This document shows, piece by piece, positions 33,122-42,159 of a stretch of 64,000 bases of DNA (positions are counted from its first letter, which is position 1; the number at the start of each line of letters is the position of its first letter). A program made the position numbers and the translations under genes. This DNA comes from Flaviramulus basaltis. GTDB lineage: Bacteria; Bacteroidota; Bacteroidia; Flavobacteriales; Flavobacteriaceae. The notes under the pieces are model-generated. The model was not told the DNA's origin. It searched no databases and worked only from the letters and a program-made list of their open reading frames with translations. Location of the stretch: positions 1-64,000 of the forward strand of contig NZ_FPKV01000002.1 in the NCBI RefSeq assembly GCF_900114265.1, in the 5' to 3' direction.

Positions 33122-35647
33122 TTAATCGTTTAATTTGTCTTTAGTTTTTAAATCTTCTTTACCAATAGAAAGCATGTTTGCAAATAATCGGTAAGCACCA
33201 GAAACACCTTCTGGAAATTCTCTAAAAAAGCTTAAACCAGTATATATGTAATAGCCTTTACCGTGTTTTGCAACTAATAAACTACCATCTTTTGGTGTTT
33301 CACCTTTATCGTTCATAGATAAAATAGGCGTGAACTCTTGCGACCATTCATTTGGAAAATACAATCCGCGTTCTTGTGTCCAGCCTTTAAAATCTTGTTG
33401 TGTGATTTTATTTGGTGAGTTTAGTATTTCATGATCTGGATTTAAAAAACGGACTTCAGCATTTTCATCAGTTACTCTATCTCGTGATAATTTTAAATCA
33501 TAAGGTGCTAAATTATCAACTTTTAATCTATGATTGGTATTGTACTGTACAATCATATTACCGCCATTTTCAACAAAATCAAACAATTGTTGTTGTTTAA
33601 ATTTTAGCTCATCCAATATATTGTATGCTCTAATGCCAACAACAATAGCATCAAATCTACTTAATGTTTCAGCATTTATATCTTGAGGTTTAATAACTAA
33701 AACATTATAACCTATTTGTTGTAAACTTTCTGGAACTACATCACCAGCACCTTGTATATAACCAATGTTTTCACCTTTCTTTTTAATATCAAGACGTACA
33801 ATTTTACTTTCACTAGGTAATAAAACGGTTTGAAATGGAATATGCTCATAATCAATTTCAATAAGCTCTTTGGTGTATTGTTTATCTCCAATATGAATAA
33901 TTGGACTTATATAACCTTCACTTTGATTTTTTGATGGAATTACCGTAAAAATGAGTGTTTGTTCTTCACCTTTATTGATGATGTTTATTTTTTGTTTTTC
34001 AGGGTAAACACTCCAATCCTTTGGGTGTGCTATTTGTGCAAATCCTTCTAAATTATTTCTTCCAGCTTTAACAACTACTGTAATATCATGTTGTTTATCG
34101 CTTTCGAAAATAATAACTTTTTCAGTGATTTTTGCAGAAGCTTCTGGGATAATTTCAAACGGACGATACAATTCACCTTTATCTGGTTTAGAATATCGTT
34201 GTACAATGCTTTTGGTGAAAGTTAGAGGCACGTTATTTATTAAAACATTGAAATCTATTTTATGTGTTCTTGGTGTTTCAGGTAGTCCTATTAAATTTAA
34301 ATCATCAACCTGATACATACCCAAATTTCCTTTTTTGGTAAGCCAATATGGTGTTGTAGGTTGTGCATCACTTTTAATTTTAATAACTTCTTTAAAATCA
34401 TATTTATTATTATTCTCAAGCGACATGTTTTTATTAATATTTATGTCGTTGACAATTTTGAGGCTTACTAGCGTTATAGGAATCTCACTTCTTTTTAAAA
34501 CTTCAATATTTAAATTGACTTCCTCATTTTGAGTTGCCCAATTTGTTTCTGCTGAAGCTTCTAAATACAAACCAGCACACATTTCAATAATGGATTTTAA
34601 CTCTTTTGTTTTTTGAGTTTTCCAATGCAGGTCTTCTATTTTATCAAGTAATTTGTATGCTTCAAGAAGTTGTGGGATATGTGTTGAAGGATTTTTAAAA
34701 TTGAAATTATTTTCTACTTCATATAAAATATCTCCAATGGCTTTTCCTCCTTTTATGCGATTCCAGGACGTATCAATGCCATCAAAAATATTTTTATTAT
34801 CAGATAGAGGTTCTCCTTTTAAAAACTCGATATATTCATTTTCAGATCCACGTTGTGCTAAACGTCCAAAACCTTGGCATAAATGTTGACTGCTTGCTAA
34901 TGACGCTAACTCGTTGTTTGACATGCCTTTTAATGGGTAATACGTGCCAACATCAAAGCTTACTAAGTTACCTTTATCGGCTTTTTCAAAATTCTCTTGA
35001 CTTCCATAAAACCACCAACCTGTATTAAAAAATAAGCGCTTAGGTTGCCAAAGGCTAGCCATTTCTAATTGATTTGAATATGCCGTATTATTGTTAGCAA
35101 GATCGAAAGCTTCAACGCTTAACATCGCAGAGCTTGTATGGTGACCGTGTGTAGAACCTGGAGTTCTATGGTCAAACCTATTTATGATAACATCCGGCTT
35201 AAACTTTCTAATAGCTAAAACGACATCGCTTAAAACTTGATCTTTATTCCAAATTTCTAAAGTTTCATCTGGGTGCTTAGAGTAACCAAAATCGTTAGCT
35301 CTAGTAAACATTTGTTCACCACCATCAATACGTCTTGCAGCCAATAATTCTTGAGTTCTAATTACCCCTAAAAGTTCTCTAATTTCAGGGCCAATAAGAT
35401 TTTGACCACCATCACCACGTGTTAATGATAAATATGCTGTTCTTGCTTTTTCATGGTTAGACATATAAGCAATTAAGCGCGTATTTTCATCATCTGGATG
35501 TGCTGCAATGTAAAGTACAGAACCAAGAAAATTAAGCTTCTGTATGGATTCGTATATCTCTGATGAAGAAGGTGTTTTGGGTTTTTGAGCGTGTAGAAAA
35601 AGGCTTGTAAATAGTAAAAGAATACTTAAAAATATTGACTTTAGCAT
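33122..35647 (-). CDS. Secreted PIG-L family deacetylase, multidomain
   Basis: An 841-residue exported protein. Residues 1-20 form a signal peptide. The N-terminal PIG-L/LmbE deacetylase domain (about 30-290) has the zinc motif AAHPDDENTRL and later NRFDHRTPGSTHGHHTSSAM, with Asp, His and His ligands. A beta-rich central part (about 400-620) resembles NEW3/Ig-like repeats. The C-terminal domain (about 640-820) resembles a glutamine amidotransferase-like Rossmann fold (IRAYNILDELKFKQQQLFDFVENGGNMIVQYNT). It probably removes acetyl groups from N-acetyl sugars outside the cytoplasm. It is the first gene of the operon with the symporter and Gfo/Idh genes. Confidence 0.9.
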   Translation of the reverse strand: MLKSIFLSILLLFTSLFLHAQKPKTPSSSEIYESIQKLNFLGSVLYIAAHPDDENTRLIAYMSNHEKARTAYLSLTRGDGGQNLIGPEIRELLGVIRTQELLAARRIDGGEQMFTRANDFGYSKHPDETLEIWNKDQVLSDVVLAIRKFKPDVIINRFDHRTPGSTHGHHTSSAMLSVEAFDLANNNTAYSNQLEMASLWQPKRLFFNTGWWFYGSQENFEKADKGNLVSFDVGTYYPLKGMSNNELASLASSQHLCQGFGRLAQRGSENEYIEFLKGEPLSDNKNIFDGIDTSWNRIKGGKAIGDILYEVENNFNFKNPSTHIPQLLEAYKLLDKIEDLHWKTQKTKELKSIIEMCAGLYLEASAETNWATQNEEVNLNIEVLKRSEIPITLVSLKIVNDININKNMSLENNNKYDFKEVIKIKSDAQPTTPYWLTKKGNLGMYQVDDLNLIGLPETPRTHKIDFNVLINNVPLTFTKSIVQRYSKPDKGELYRPFEIIPEASAKITEKVIIFESDKQHDITVVVKAGRNNLEGFAQIAHPKDWSVYPEKQKINIINKGEEQTLIFTVIPSKNQSEGYISPIIHIGDKQYTKELIEIDYEHIPFQTVLLPSESKIVRLDIKKKGENIGYIQGAGDVVPESLQQIGYNVLVIKPQDINAETLSRFDAIVVGIRAYNILDELKFKQQQLFDFVENGGNMIVQYNTNHRLKVDNLAPYDLKLSRDRVTDENAEVRFLNPDHEILNSPNKITQQDFKGWTQERGLYFPNEWSQEFTPILSMNDKGETPKDGSLLVAKHGKGYYIYTGLSFFREFPEGVSGAYRLFANMLSIGKEDLKTKDKLND

Positions 35648-35671
35648 AAGTTTGATTGGTTAACTAACTCT

Positions 35672-35708
35672 CAAATATAAAAAAGAAACCAGCATTAGTG
35701 CTGGTTTT
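35672..35708 (-). terminator. Terminator of lipoprotein gene, then PIG-L -7 element
   Basis: The stem AAACCAGCA (35686-35694) with TGCTGGTTT (35699-35707), followed on the minus strand by TCTTTTTT, ends the upstream lipoprotein gene. Directly after it TATATTTG (35679-35672) matches the -7 consensus and should start the PIG-L operon 25 bp ahead of its ATG. Confidence 0.6.
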
Positions 35709-35740
35709 AATTTTTATTTAACGCTTTGCTAACACTTAGC

Positions 35741-36202
35741 TTAAATTCTTTTATGCTCTGCTTTTTCTGGTACTGCAGGAATAATACTTGTTTGGTTTTG
35801 ATTGAAAAATAATTGCTGAATAGAATCCATGCGCTTCATCATCCTTTTTACTTCTTCATCCTGATTTATAAAACCATCAAAGAAAAAATTTTTGTGGTTA
35901 AAGTTACCTGTAATGGAATCTTTTTTAAAAAAATCATCGAAAAAGGAATCGTTAAAAAAAGAATGATTGTTAAAGTGCTGTTGAAATTGCATTTTAAGAC
36001 TATCATTTAATTTGTTGTTTGAAGAATAACTATAAGTATAGATAGAATCATACTTTATTAAATGACCTTGATTATCATATTCTTTATTTACATGAATATT
36101 TTCATCAGGTTTAATAGTGTTTGCCTCATTTTTTTGTTTGTCTTGTCCTGAACAATTAAAAAATAAAAGACAAAAGAAAGGGATTAACTTTAGTGTTTTC
36201 AT
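35741..36202 (-). CDS. Phe-rich lipoprotein of unknown function
   Basis: A 153-residue lipoprotein: LIPFFCLLFFNCSGQDK (6-22) is a signal peptide with lipobox Cys17. The mature part is acidic and then strongly Phe- and Asn-rich (NNHSFFNDSFFDDFFKKDSI, about 78-97; NHKNFFFDGF about 102-111), with a C-terminal helical stretch (EVKRMMKRMDSIQQLFFNQN). I do not recognise the family. It lies between two terminator/promoter regions and is probably monocistronic. The Phe/Asp repeats are odd for a soluble periplasmic protein and might form a surface-exposed, disordered segment. Confidence 0.8.
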   Translation of the reverse strand: MKTLKLIPFFCLLFFNCSGQDKQKNEANTIKPDENIHVNKEYDNQGHLIKYDSIYTYSYSSNNKLNDSLKMQFQQHFNNHSFFNDSFFDDFFKKDSITGNFNHKNFFFDGFINQDEEVKRMMKRMDSIQQLFFNQNQTSIIPAVPEKAEHKRI

Positions 36203-36312
36203 CTTTAATACATTTTAAATTAAACAATTTGTTACTTGTTTGTTTAATTCAAAAAATATACCATGCGATTATTTTAGAGTAATCACATTTTTAAATGTCA
36301 AAATGACATAAA

Positions 36313-37377
36313 TTAAAGCCACTTTTTACGCTTGAAATAGATTATCATACTAATAAAAATAGCAATCATAACTCCCCAAAGGACGAAGTATGAATATTTA
36401 TAATTAAGCTCAGGAATATATTCGAAATTCATACCATATATACCCGCTATAAATGTTAGAGGAATAAAGATAGAAGCCATTATGGTAAGTACTTTCATAA
36501 CTTCATTCATTTTATTACTAATACTAGTCATGTACATATCCATTAAACTCCAAATCATTTCACGGTAAATATCAATGTTTTCTGACACTTGAATTAAGTG
36601 GTCGTAAACATCTCTATAGTAGGTGATTGTTTTCTGTTGGATTAATGGGTTCTCGTTTTTCTCAATGCGATTTATGATGTCGCGAAGCGGAAATATAGCA
36701 CGACGAACTCTTAAAATTTCTCTTTTTAAGTTTTGAATATTCTGGCTAACATCATCTGCAACATCACCTGAAAAGATAGCGGTTTCAAAATCTTCAATTT
36801 TATCACCTAAAACTTCAATGACACTAAAATAATGATCTACAATGGCATCAATTAAAATGTAAAGTAAATAATCGGCTTCCATGCTTCGAACTCTTCCTTT
36901 GGCTTGTTTAATGCGTTCTCGAACTTCATCAAAAACATCACCTTCAGATTCTTGAAACGATAGTACATAATCTTTGCCAAGAATAAAGCTTACTTGTTCA
37001 GAAATTATTTTTTCGTTTGCATCGTAATAAAGCATTTTTAACACTACGAACATATAATCATCATATTCATCTATTTTAGGTCGTTGAGATATATTAACAA
37101 TATCTTCAAGTACTAAAGGATGTAATTCGTAATGCTCTCCAATTTTTTCAATAGCATTTACATGATTTAAACCGTTAATATTAATCCATGTAATTGAGCC
37201 TTCTTCAAAGTTAAAACACTCTTCAACATTTAGAAGTTCTTTTACTATACATTTGTCTTTATTGTAATCAAAAGCTTCAATAAATAATTTTTGATTTGAC
37301 TTTTCTCCAGTGTATATAATACTTCCAGGTATTTGTCCTATCTTTTTTTTAGAATGTTGGATTCTTTTTTTAGCCAT
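36313..37377 (-). CDS. corA: Magnesium/cobalt transporter CorA
   Basis: A 354-residue divalent-metal channel of the CorA/2-TM-GxN family. The cytoplasmic N-terminal domain (about 1-280) includes WININGLNHVNAIEKIGEHYELHPLVLEDI (63-92) and the long stalk helix. The two C-terminal membrane segments (about 293-315 and 327-348) flank YGMNFEYIPE, with the selectivity GMN. It takes up Mg2+ or Co2+ as a pentamer. It lies 33 bp downstream of an MscS-type gene and is probably cotranscribed with it. Confidence 0.96.
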   Translation of the reverse strand: MAKKRIQHSKKKIGQIPGSIIYTGEKSNQKLFIEAFDYNKDKCIVKELLNVEECFNFEEGSITWININGLNHVNAIEKIGEHYELHPLVLEDIVNISQRPKIDEYDDYMFVVLKMLYYDANEKIISEQVSFILGKDYVLSFQESEGDVFDEVRERIKQAKGRVRSMEADYLLYILIDAIVDHYFSVIEVLGDKIEDFETAIFSGDVADDVSQNIQNLKREILRVRRAIFPLRDIINRIEKNENPLIQQKTITYYRDVYDHLIQVSENIDIYREMIWSLMDMYMTSISNKMNEVMKVLTIMASIFIPLTFIAGIYGMNFEYIPELNYKYSYFVLWGVMIAIFISMIIYFKRKKWL

Positions 37378-37410
37378 TTTAAAAATTAATATTATAAATA
37401 TAGGTAATAT

Positions 37411-37953
37411 TTATACCGCTTCGGCATCATCTTCAAACATCTCGACTATTGCGTCTTTTTCTATTAAAGTAACTGCTTTTTGTAACATTAAATTATTTGG
37501 GTATGTTACTAAATCACCCTCTTCAGTTCTTAAATGAAGTTGAAAGGCTCTAATATCTTCAATAATGGCTCTTACAGGAAAATCTTTGTCGTGAATTTCA
37601 ATTTTATCTCCCACTTTATATGGAAAGTTAAAAAACATAATAATGCCAGAGGTAATATTACTTAAAATGGACCAAATAGCAAATAAACCAATACCTATAA
37701 CTGCAAATATTGAAGAAAATAAAAATGCTAATTCTTTAAATTCAGCACCAAAAACAAAGGCTTCAATTAATAAAGCAATTAAAAAAATAGTTACAGTTAC
37801 ATACCTTCTAATAAGCCTTATTCTAGCATCATTAATGTCATTTTTTTTTGCAATTTTTGTTATAGTGAAATTAGTAATGAATCGTATTATTAGTAATGAA
37901 ATAAGCACAATTCCAGTTATAATAAATTCATCTTGATAAGTGTTTTTAAACAT
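37411..37953 (-). CDS. Small mechanosensitive-type channel (MscS family)
   Basis: A 180-residue protein, shorter than canonical MscS (about 286 residues). There are three N-terminal membrane segments (about 12-28, 50-64, 75-100), then the pore-lining GIGLFAIWSILSNITSGIIMFFNFPYKVGDKIEIHD (about 86-121) and a short beta domain (VRAIIEDIRAFQLHLRTEEGDLVTYPNNLML). The C-terminal cage domain is missing. It should act as a small tension-gated channel. A TATCTTTG (37985-37978, minus strand) lies 25 bp upstream as a -7 element. Confidence 0.88.
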   Translation of the reverse strand: MFKNTYQDEFIITGIVLISLLIIRFITNFTITKIAKKNDINDARIRLIRRYVTVTIFLIALLIEAFVFGAEFKELAFLFSSIFAVIGIGLFAIWSILSNITSGIIMFFNFPYKVGDKIEIHDKDFPVRAIIEDIRAFQLHLRTEEGDLVTYPNNLMLQKAVTLIEKDAIVEMFEDDAEAV

Positions 37954-38005
37954 AAATATGCGTATTAAAATTTAATACAAAGATACATTACAAAATGAAA
38001 AAGCT

Positions 38006-38941
38006 TTAGTTTAGTTGAAGTGTTTCTCTAAGAATTTCATCTTTATTCTTATTCTTTTCCCAGTAAGCAGATTTTAAAGTTTTTAACTTGGTTGCTTTAG
38101 TTGTTAAAACTTTGGCATTACTACCAAAGCCGCTTTTAAAGGTTTCTTCCCATTCTATAATATCGTAAGGGAAATTTGGGTTGAATTTTATGGTAAGCGA
38201 TCTATTTAAATCTGGATAATTAATTGAGTATATATTGTTTGATAATTTAGCAGATGCTTTATAAGCTTTAATTGGAACATGACGTAATCGTGTATATTCA
38301 AACGAAGGAATTACTTCTAACTCTCCAATTGGTAAAGATTTTGGATTGATGCGTAATTGCGTCCATAATTCATTTTCTAGAATAGATTTTTCTAAATTAA
38401 AATGTTCATCAGCTTCACTTTCAAAATAGGAGTGAGAAGTGATTTGAAACTGTTCTCTATTGTTAAGTTGTGTGTAAACATGACCACACCATTCTTGAAC
38501 AGAAGCAGATACTTTTACAGCATGTTGATTATTTGAAACAGGGTAGAAAGTACTCTGCATTATTGAATACGGGTAAATACCAGTAATAAAGTTTTTTGTG
38601 GCATTTAATTTTAAAACAGGTATGTTTTCAGGGTTTTTATAATCTGCTTTTACTTGTTTGTTTGCTAAGAAATCTTCTGTTACATAAACTAAAACAGCTT
38701 TACCTTCTCGTATTTCACCATACCGAGCTTGTTCTAATTTATATGATGAAATTTCAGCTTCACTTGAATACCAATAGTTTTTAAATTCTGAAGAAAGCTT
38801 TTCTTTTGCTTGAGTAGTTTTTACTTTAATTGCCGAATTATATGAAACATCATTGCTTTGTTTCTTGCAAGACGTAAGTAATATTATTACACCAAGAATA
38901 CCCCAAAATAATATTTCAGCTTTTATAATTCTTTTAAACAT
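38006..38941 (-). CDS. Conserved lipoprotein upstream of maf
   Basis: A 311-residue lipoprotein: residues 1-25 form a signal peptide ending ILLTSC (Cys25). The mature part is soluble, with EFKNYWYSSEAEISSYKLEQARYGEIREGKAVLVYVTEDFL near the N-terminus and VQEWCGHVYTQLNNREQF (about 148-165) as the most distinctive stretch. In databases this family sometimes carries a maf-derived name because it sits next to maf; I would not transfer that function. It lies 27 bp downstream of maf. Role unknown, likely envelope. Confidence 0.8.
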   Translation of the reverse strand: MFKRIIKAEILFWGILGVIILLTSCKKQSNDVSYNSAIKVKTTQAKEKLSSEFKNYWYSSEAEISSYKLEQARYGEIREGKAVLVYVTEDFLANKQVKADYKNPENIPVLKLNATKNFITGIYPYSIMQSTFYPVSNNQHAVKVSASVQEWCGHVYTQLNNREQFQITSHSYFESEADEHFNLEKSILENELWTQLRINPKSLPIGELEVIPSFEYTRLRHVPIKAYKASAKLSNNIYSINYPDLNRSLTIKFNPNFPYDIIEWEETFKSGFGSNAKVLTTKATKLKTLKSAYWEKNKNKDEILRETLQLN

Positions 38942-38968
38942 GTTGTGTTTTGTTATAAAATTACAAAC

Positions 38969-39562
38969 TTAGTAACCTTCTACAATGGTATTTAACGTTT
39001 TATAAACGAGGTGAACAGGTAACCCCATAACGTTAAAATACGAGCCTTCTAATTTGGTAACACCTATTAATCCAATCCATTCTTGAATGCCATAAGCACC
39101 AGCTTTATCGTAAGGTTTACATGATTTTATATAATATAAAATTTCTTCATCAGATAAATCTTTAAAAGTCACTTTTGTGATGTTGTGTAATGTCTTTTCA
39201 AAATTTGTTGTTGTAAAACAAACTGATGTAATCACTTCATGCGTTTTGTTACTTAACGATTTTAAAATATTGAAGGCTTTATCTTCATCTCTTGGTTTTC
39301 CTAAAGCTTCATTTTCATGCCACACTATGGTGTCGCTAGTAATTAAAATATCTTTAGGTTTTAGTTCTTTTTTATATGGTAAAGCTTTTAATTGCGCGAG
39401 GTAATTAGTAATTTCAAAATGTGTTAAGCGAGGCGGATATTCTTCTTTTACAGGCTTTAATCTAATTTCAAAATCTAACTCTAAATGTTTAAAAAACTCT
39501 TGTCTTCTAGGTGAACCTGAAGCTAAAATAAGATGATAGTTTTTAAGTTTGTCGTTTAGCAT
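38969..39562 (-). CDS. maf: Maf-like nucleotide pyrophosphatase
   Basis: A 197-residue protein. The signature is HLILASGSPRRQEFFKHL (10-27), followed by LITSDTIVWHENEALGKPRDEDKAFNIL (72-99), and IKSCKPYDKAGAYGIQEW with GSYFNVMGLPVHLVYKTL later. Maf proteins hydrolyse non-canonical or modified nucleoside triphosphates; the older link to septum inhibition is secondary. It overlaps the prenyltransferase stop by one base, so both are cotranscribed on the minus strand. Confidence 0.93.
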   Translation of the reverse strand: MLNDKLKNYHLILASGSPRRQEFFKHLELDFEIRLKPVKEEYPPRLTHFEITNYLAQLKALPYKKELKPKDILITSDTIVWHENEALGKPRDEDKAFNILKSLSNKTHEVITSVCFTTTNFEKTLHNITKVTFKDLSDEEILYYIKSCKPYDKAGAYGIQEWIGLIGVTKLEGSYFNVMGLPVHLVYKTLNTIVEGY

Positions 39563-40479
39563 TAATTAAGAATTACATACTTGTATAAAAGTAATGAAAG
39601 CATCCCGAAAAGCATAACCAATTTGTACATATTACTTATATGATTAAATTCCTTTTTAGTTTCTGCACTAAATGTTTTAATACTTGTGTAGAGTAGCGGT
39701 GCAATAACAAATAATAAAAAATAGCCAACGGCTACGGGTTGTTTGTAAAGGTTTGAAACGATATAAAAAGTGATACCTAATAGCGGAATAAAATTTAATA
39801 CTGCTAAAACATTTTTAGCACGTACTCTTCCAATTACTATTGGTAATGTATTCATTTCTGCTTTATAGTCACCATTAATATCCTCTATATCTTTAGCTAT
39901 TTCTCTAAGCAAATTAATGATGAATGCAAACACAGCATAATCAAAAATGATTTTAAAAAAGGTAAATTGAATTTGCTGGTTTAGAGAAGTTATAGCCGGA
40001 AATAATTCAAAAATACCAACAATAATAAGACTCAATGCAACTAATATGGAAACTATAATATTGCCAATTAATAGTGTTCGTTTTAAATACGTTGCATACA
40101 CATAAAGTAAAGCCGATATAACCACAAATATTGAGAAAAAAGGTGATCTATTTACAGAATGTGACAAGTAAAAACCAATACCAACGCCAATTAAATTAAG
40201 GATTATAAAAAGATTATAAGCCGTTTTTTCTGAAACAGATTTTCCAATAATAATTTTATTAGGCTTGTTTATAAAATCGGTTTCAACATCATTAATATCA
40301 TTTATTATATTTCCTGCTGCTGCAATGCAAATAGTAGCAAGAATTAATAGCAAAATCCCAAAACTATCTAAACTTGTTTGAACTCCAAAAGGTTCTAAAA
40401 GTGCATATTTAACAAGTAATTGCGCAAGGGCAATCATTAATAAGTTTTTCCAGCGGATGAGATTTAAAATTGCGTACAT
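39562..40479 (-). CDS. UbiA-family prenyltransferase
   Basis: A 305-residue integral membrane enzyme with about nine hydrophobic segments. NIINDINDVETDFINKPNKIIIGKSV (61-86) provides the first Asp-rich NxxxD motif, and LREIAKDIEDINGDYKAEMNTLPIVIG (about 191-217) the second. This subgroup is commonly annotated as geranylgeranylglycerol-phosphate geranylgeranyltransferase in flavobacteria, but the prenyl acceptor is not established. Menaquinone or tetraprenyl lipid roles are alternatives. It is in a run with maf and a small membrane-anchored protein. Confidence 0.88.
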   Translation of the reverse strand: MYAILNLIRWKNLLMIALAQLLVKYALLEPFGVQTSLDSFGILLLILATICIAAAGNIINDINDVETDFINKPNKIIIGKSVSEKTAYNLFIILNLIGVGIGFYLSHSVNRSPFFSIFVVISALLYVYATYLKRTLLIGNIIVSILVALSLIIVGIFELFPAITSLNQQIQFTFFKIIFDYAVFAFIINLLREIAKDIEDINGDYKAEMNTLPIVIGRVRAKNVLAVLNFIPLLGITFYIVSNLYKQPVAVGYFLLFVIAPLLYTSIKTFSAETKKEFNHISNMYKLVMLFGMLSLLLYKYVILN

Positions 40480-40489
40480 TCGGTTAAAT

Positions 40490-40807
40490 TTAAAATCTTG
40501 CCATGATATTGCTTATTAATAATTTAATGAAAAACAGCACAATAATTAATAAGATAAAAGAGAATACTAGTGCCTTTAATGTTTTTTGTTTTTCTTGTTT
40601 TCTAATTTTATTTTTTATGATGTTTTTTTCTTCTTTTGAGAGTGTTTTATGAAGAAAGTCTAATTGAAAATGTAAGTGTGTTTCTTTGTTGAGTTTCTCT
40701 TTTAAACTAGAAAAAGCTTTTGTTGTATATTGGTTAAATACATTTTGATTATTACCAAAACCAATGTATCCAAAACCTGTACTATGTCTTCTGCTTTTTC
40801 TTTCCAA
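40490..40807 (-). CDS. Small C-tail-anchored hypothetical protein
   Basis: A 105-residue protein with a charged N-terminus (MERKSRRHSTGFGYIGFGN), a coiled-coil-like Lys/Glu stretch (about 35-70) and one C-terminal membrane segment (LVFSFILLIIVLFFIKLLI, 79-97). I do not recognise it. It lies 10 bp upstream of the prenyltransferase and 15 bp downstream of kdsC, so it belongs to this core operon. It may be a membrane adaptor. Confidence 0.65.
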   Translation of the reverse strand: MERKSRRHSTGFGYIGFGNNQNVFNQYTTKAFSSLKEKLNKETHLHFQLDFLHKTLSKEEKNIIKNKIRKQEKQKTLKALVFSFILLIIVLFFIKLLISNIMARF

Positions 40808-40822
40808 TTTTAGTGTTTTTCA

Positions 40823-41353
40823 CTAATCATACATAGCATCAAAATTACCATTCCATTTTCCTTGTACTTTTAGGACTTGCTCAATAACATCGCGCGCAGC
40901 ACCTTTGCCTCCTTTTTTATGTGAGATATATTTAGAAATGCCTTTTATTTCTGGCACTGCATCTTGTGGGCAACTTGGCAAACCAACAACTTTCATAACA
41001 GGGTAATCTGGAATATCATCACCCATATATAATACGTTTTCAGATTTAATATTCTTTTTATTAAAATAATCATTTAGTTGCTCTATTTTGTTGTGTGCTC
41101 CTAAATAAATATCAGAAACACCTAATCCTTCTAATCGAATTTTCACCCCTTCATTTGTACCTCCAGAAATAACACACACATTAAATCCCATATTTATAGC
41201 GGTTTTAATGCCATAACCATCTTTCATGTTCATACTACGAAGTAACTCTCCTTCTGTAGTTACAGTTACAGTACCATCGGTTAACACGCCATCTACATCA
41301 AAAATAAATGTAGTAATATGTTCTAAGTATTCTTTATAGCTTTTTTCTTCCAT
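40823..41353 (-). CDS. kdsC: KdsC-type HAD phosphatase (KDO 8-phosphate phosphatase)
   Basis: A 176-residue HAD hydrolase. The nucleophile motif FIFDVDGVLTDGTV (16-29) contains Asp19 and Asp21, CVISGGT supplies motif II, and LYMGDDIPDYPVMKVVGLPSCPQDAVPEIK (about 107-136) motifs III and IV. The lack of a cap domain matches KdsC, which makes KDO for lipopolysaccharide. No kdsA or kdsB is in the window. It overlaps the DUF2520 gene by 20 bp. Confidence 0.93.
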   Translation of the reverse strand: MEEKSYKEYLEHITTFIFDVDGVLTDGTVTVTTEGELLRSMNMKDGYGIKTAINMGFNVCVISGGTNEGVKIRLEGLGVSDIYLGAHNKIEQLNDYFNKKNIKSENVLYMGDDIPDYPVMKVVGLPSCPQDAVPEIKGISKYISHKKGGKGAARDVIEQVLKVQGKWNGNFDAMYD

Positions 41354-42101
41354 GGGTTAGTTGTATTGAGGTCGTTAGGAGTTTATAGATATCCTTGTGA
41401 TGTTCGCTTTTTAAAATCTTTAAATGTTTTTTTATCGTTTTTTTATCATTGCGCTTTGCGGGACCAGTTTGCGCCATATATGGCGATATTTCTTGAACTT
41501 TTTTTGCAGTTTCTAAAATAAGAGGTTTTAATAAATCAAATTCTGCACCTTCACTTTCTGTAATTTCATGCCCAATTCTATATAACTGATTTGTAAAATT
41601 ATTCACAAAAACAGCTGCTAAATGTAATACTCTACGCTGGTCACTATTAACTTTTTTAATAGGACTACCAATACTTAATGCTAATTCTTTTAAAAGCGGA
41701 AAGTTTTTTTTATCTATGGTTTCTATACAAATAGGTACGTTAGCAAAATCGATTTTAGCATTTTTACTAAAAGTTTGTAAAGGGTACAAAACCCCACGTT
41801 TTTGCTTTTTATCAATATCATAAACACTAACACTACCAGATGTGTGAACTACGAGTCTGTTTTCAAAAGGTAATTTTGAGGAAAGCTCCTCAATAACATC
41901 ATCGCTTACGGCTAAAATATAAACATCTGCATTTTTTAGATTGTTTAAATCGTTAGTGATATCAACTTTGTTTTTGTATTGATTTATAGTATCTAAACTT
42001 CTATTAAACCATTGAATAACAGATACGTTTTCTGCTTTATTAAAAGCTTTAAATAAATGTGTTGCAACATTGCCTGCGCCAAGAATTACTACTGAAATCA
42101 T
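41334..42101 (-). CDS. DUF2520 Rossmann-fold protein
   Basis: A 255-residue protein. The N-terminal NAD(P)-binding domain begins ISVVILGAGNVATHLFKAF (2-20). DIDKKQKRGVLYPLQTFSKNAKIDF (about 94-118) and LAAVFVNNFTNQLYRIGHEI (about 160-179) are typical of DUF2520 proteins, which resemble ketopantoate reductase and pyrroline-5-carboxylate reductase-like enzymes. The reaction is not known. It heads the kdsC-maf run and is divergent from the truncated hemoglobin gene. Confidence 0.9.
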   Translation of the reverse strand: MISVVILGAGNVATHLFKAFNKAENVSVIQWFNRSLDTINQYKNKVDITNDLNNLKNADVYILAVSDDVIEELSSKLPFENRLVVHTSGSVSVYDIDKKQKRGVLYPLQTFSKNAKIDFANVPICIETIDKKNFPLLKELALSIGSPIKKVNSDQRRVLHLAAVFVNNFTNQLYRIGHEITESEGAEFDLLKPLILETAKKVQEISPYMAQTGPAKRNDKKTIKKHLKILKSEHHKDIYKLLTTSIQLTHGRKKL

Positions 42102-42145
42102 ATTGCTAAAATAGTTAATAATAGTATATTTATAAACCTATAATT

Positions 42146-42153
42146 TATCTTTG
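42146..42153 (+). promoter_or_regulatory. -7 element of hemoglobin gene
   Basis: TATCTTTG ends only 6 bases before the ATG at 42160, so transcription should start at or next to the start codon. This predicts a leaderless or nearly leaderless mRNA. No clear -33 was found. Confidence 0.5.
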
Positions 42154-42159
42154 TTTAGG

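Noticed and set aside
36295-36309. ATGTCA-AAA-TGACAT inverted repeat as an operator
   Set aside because: It sits just beyond the corA stop where a weak terminator could equally lie; evidence is too thin to list as a site.
38006-38941. Lipoprotein as a second Maf/septum protein
   Set aside because: It has no Maf motifs; only its position next to maf suggests that name.
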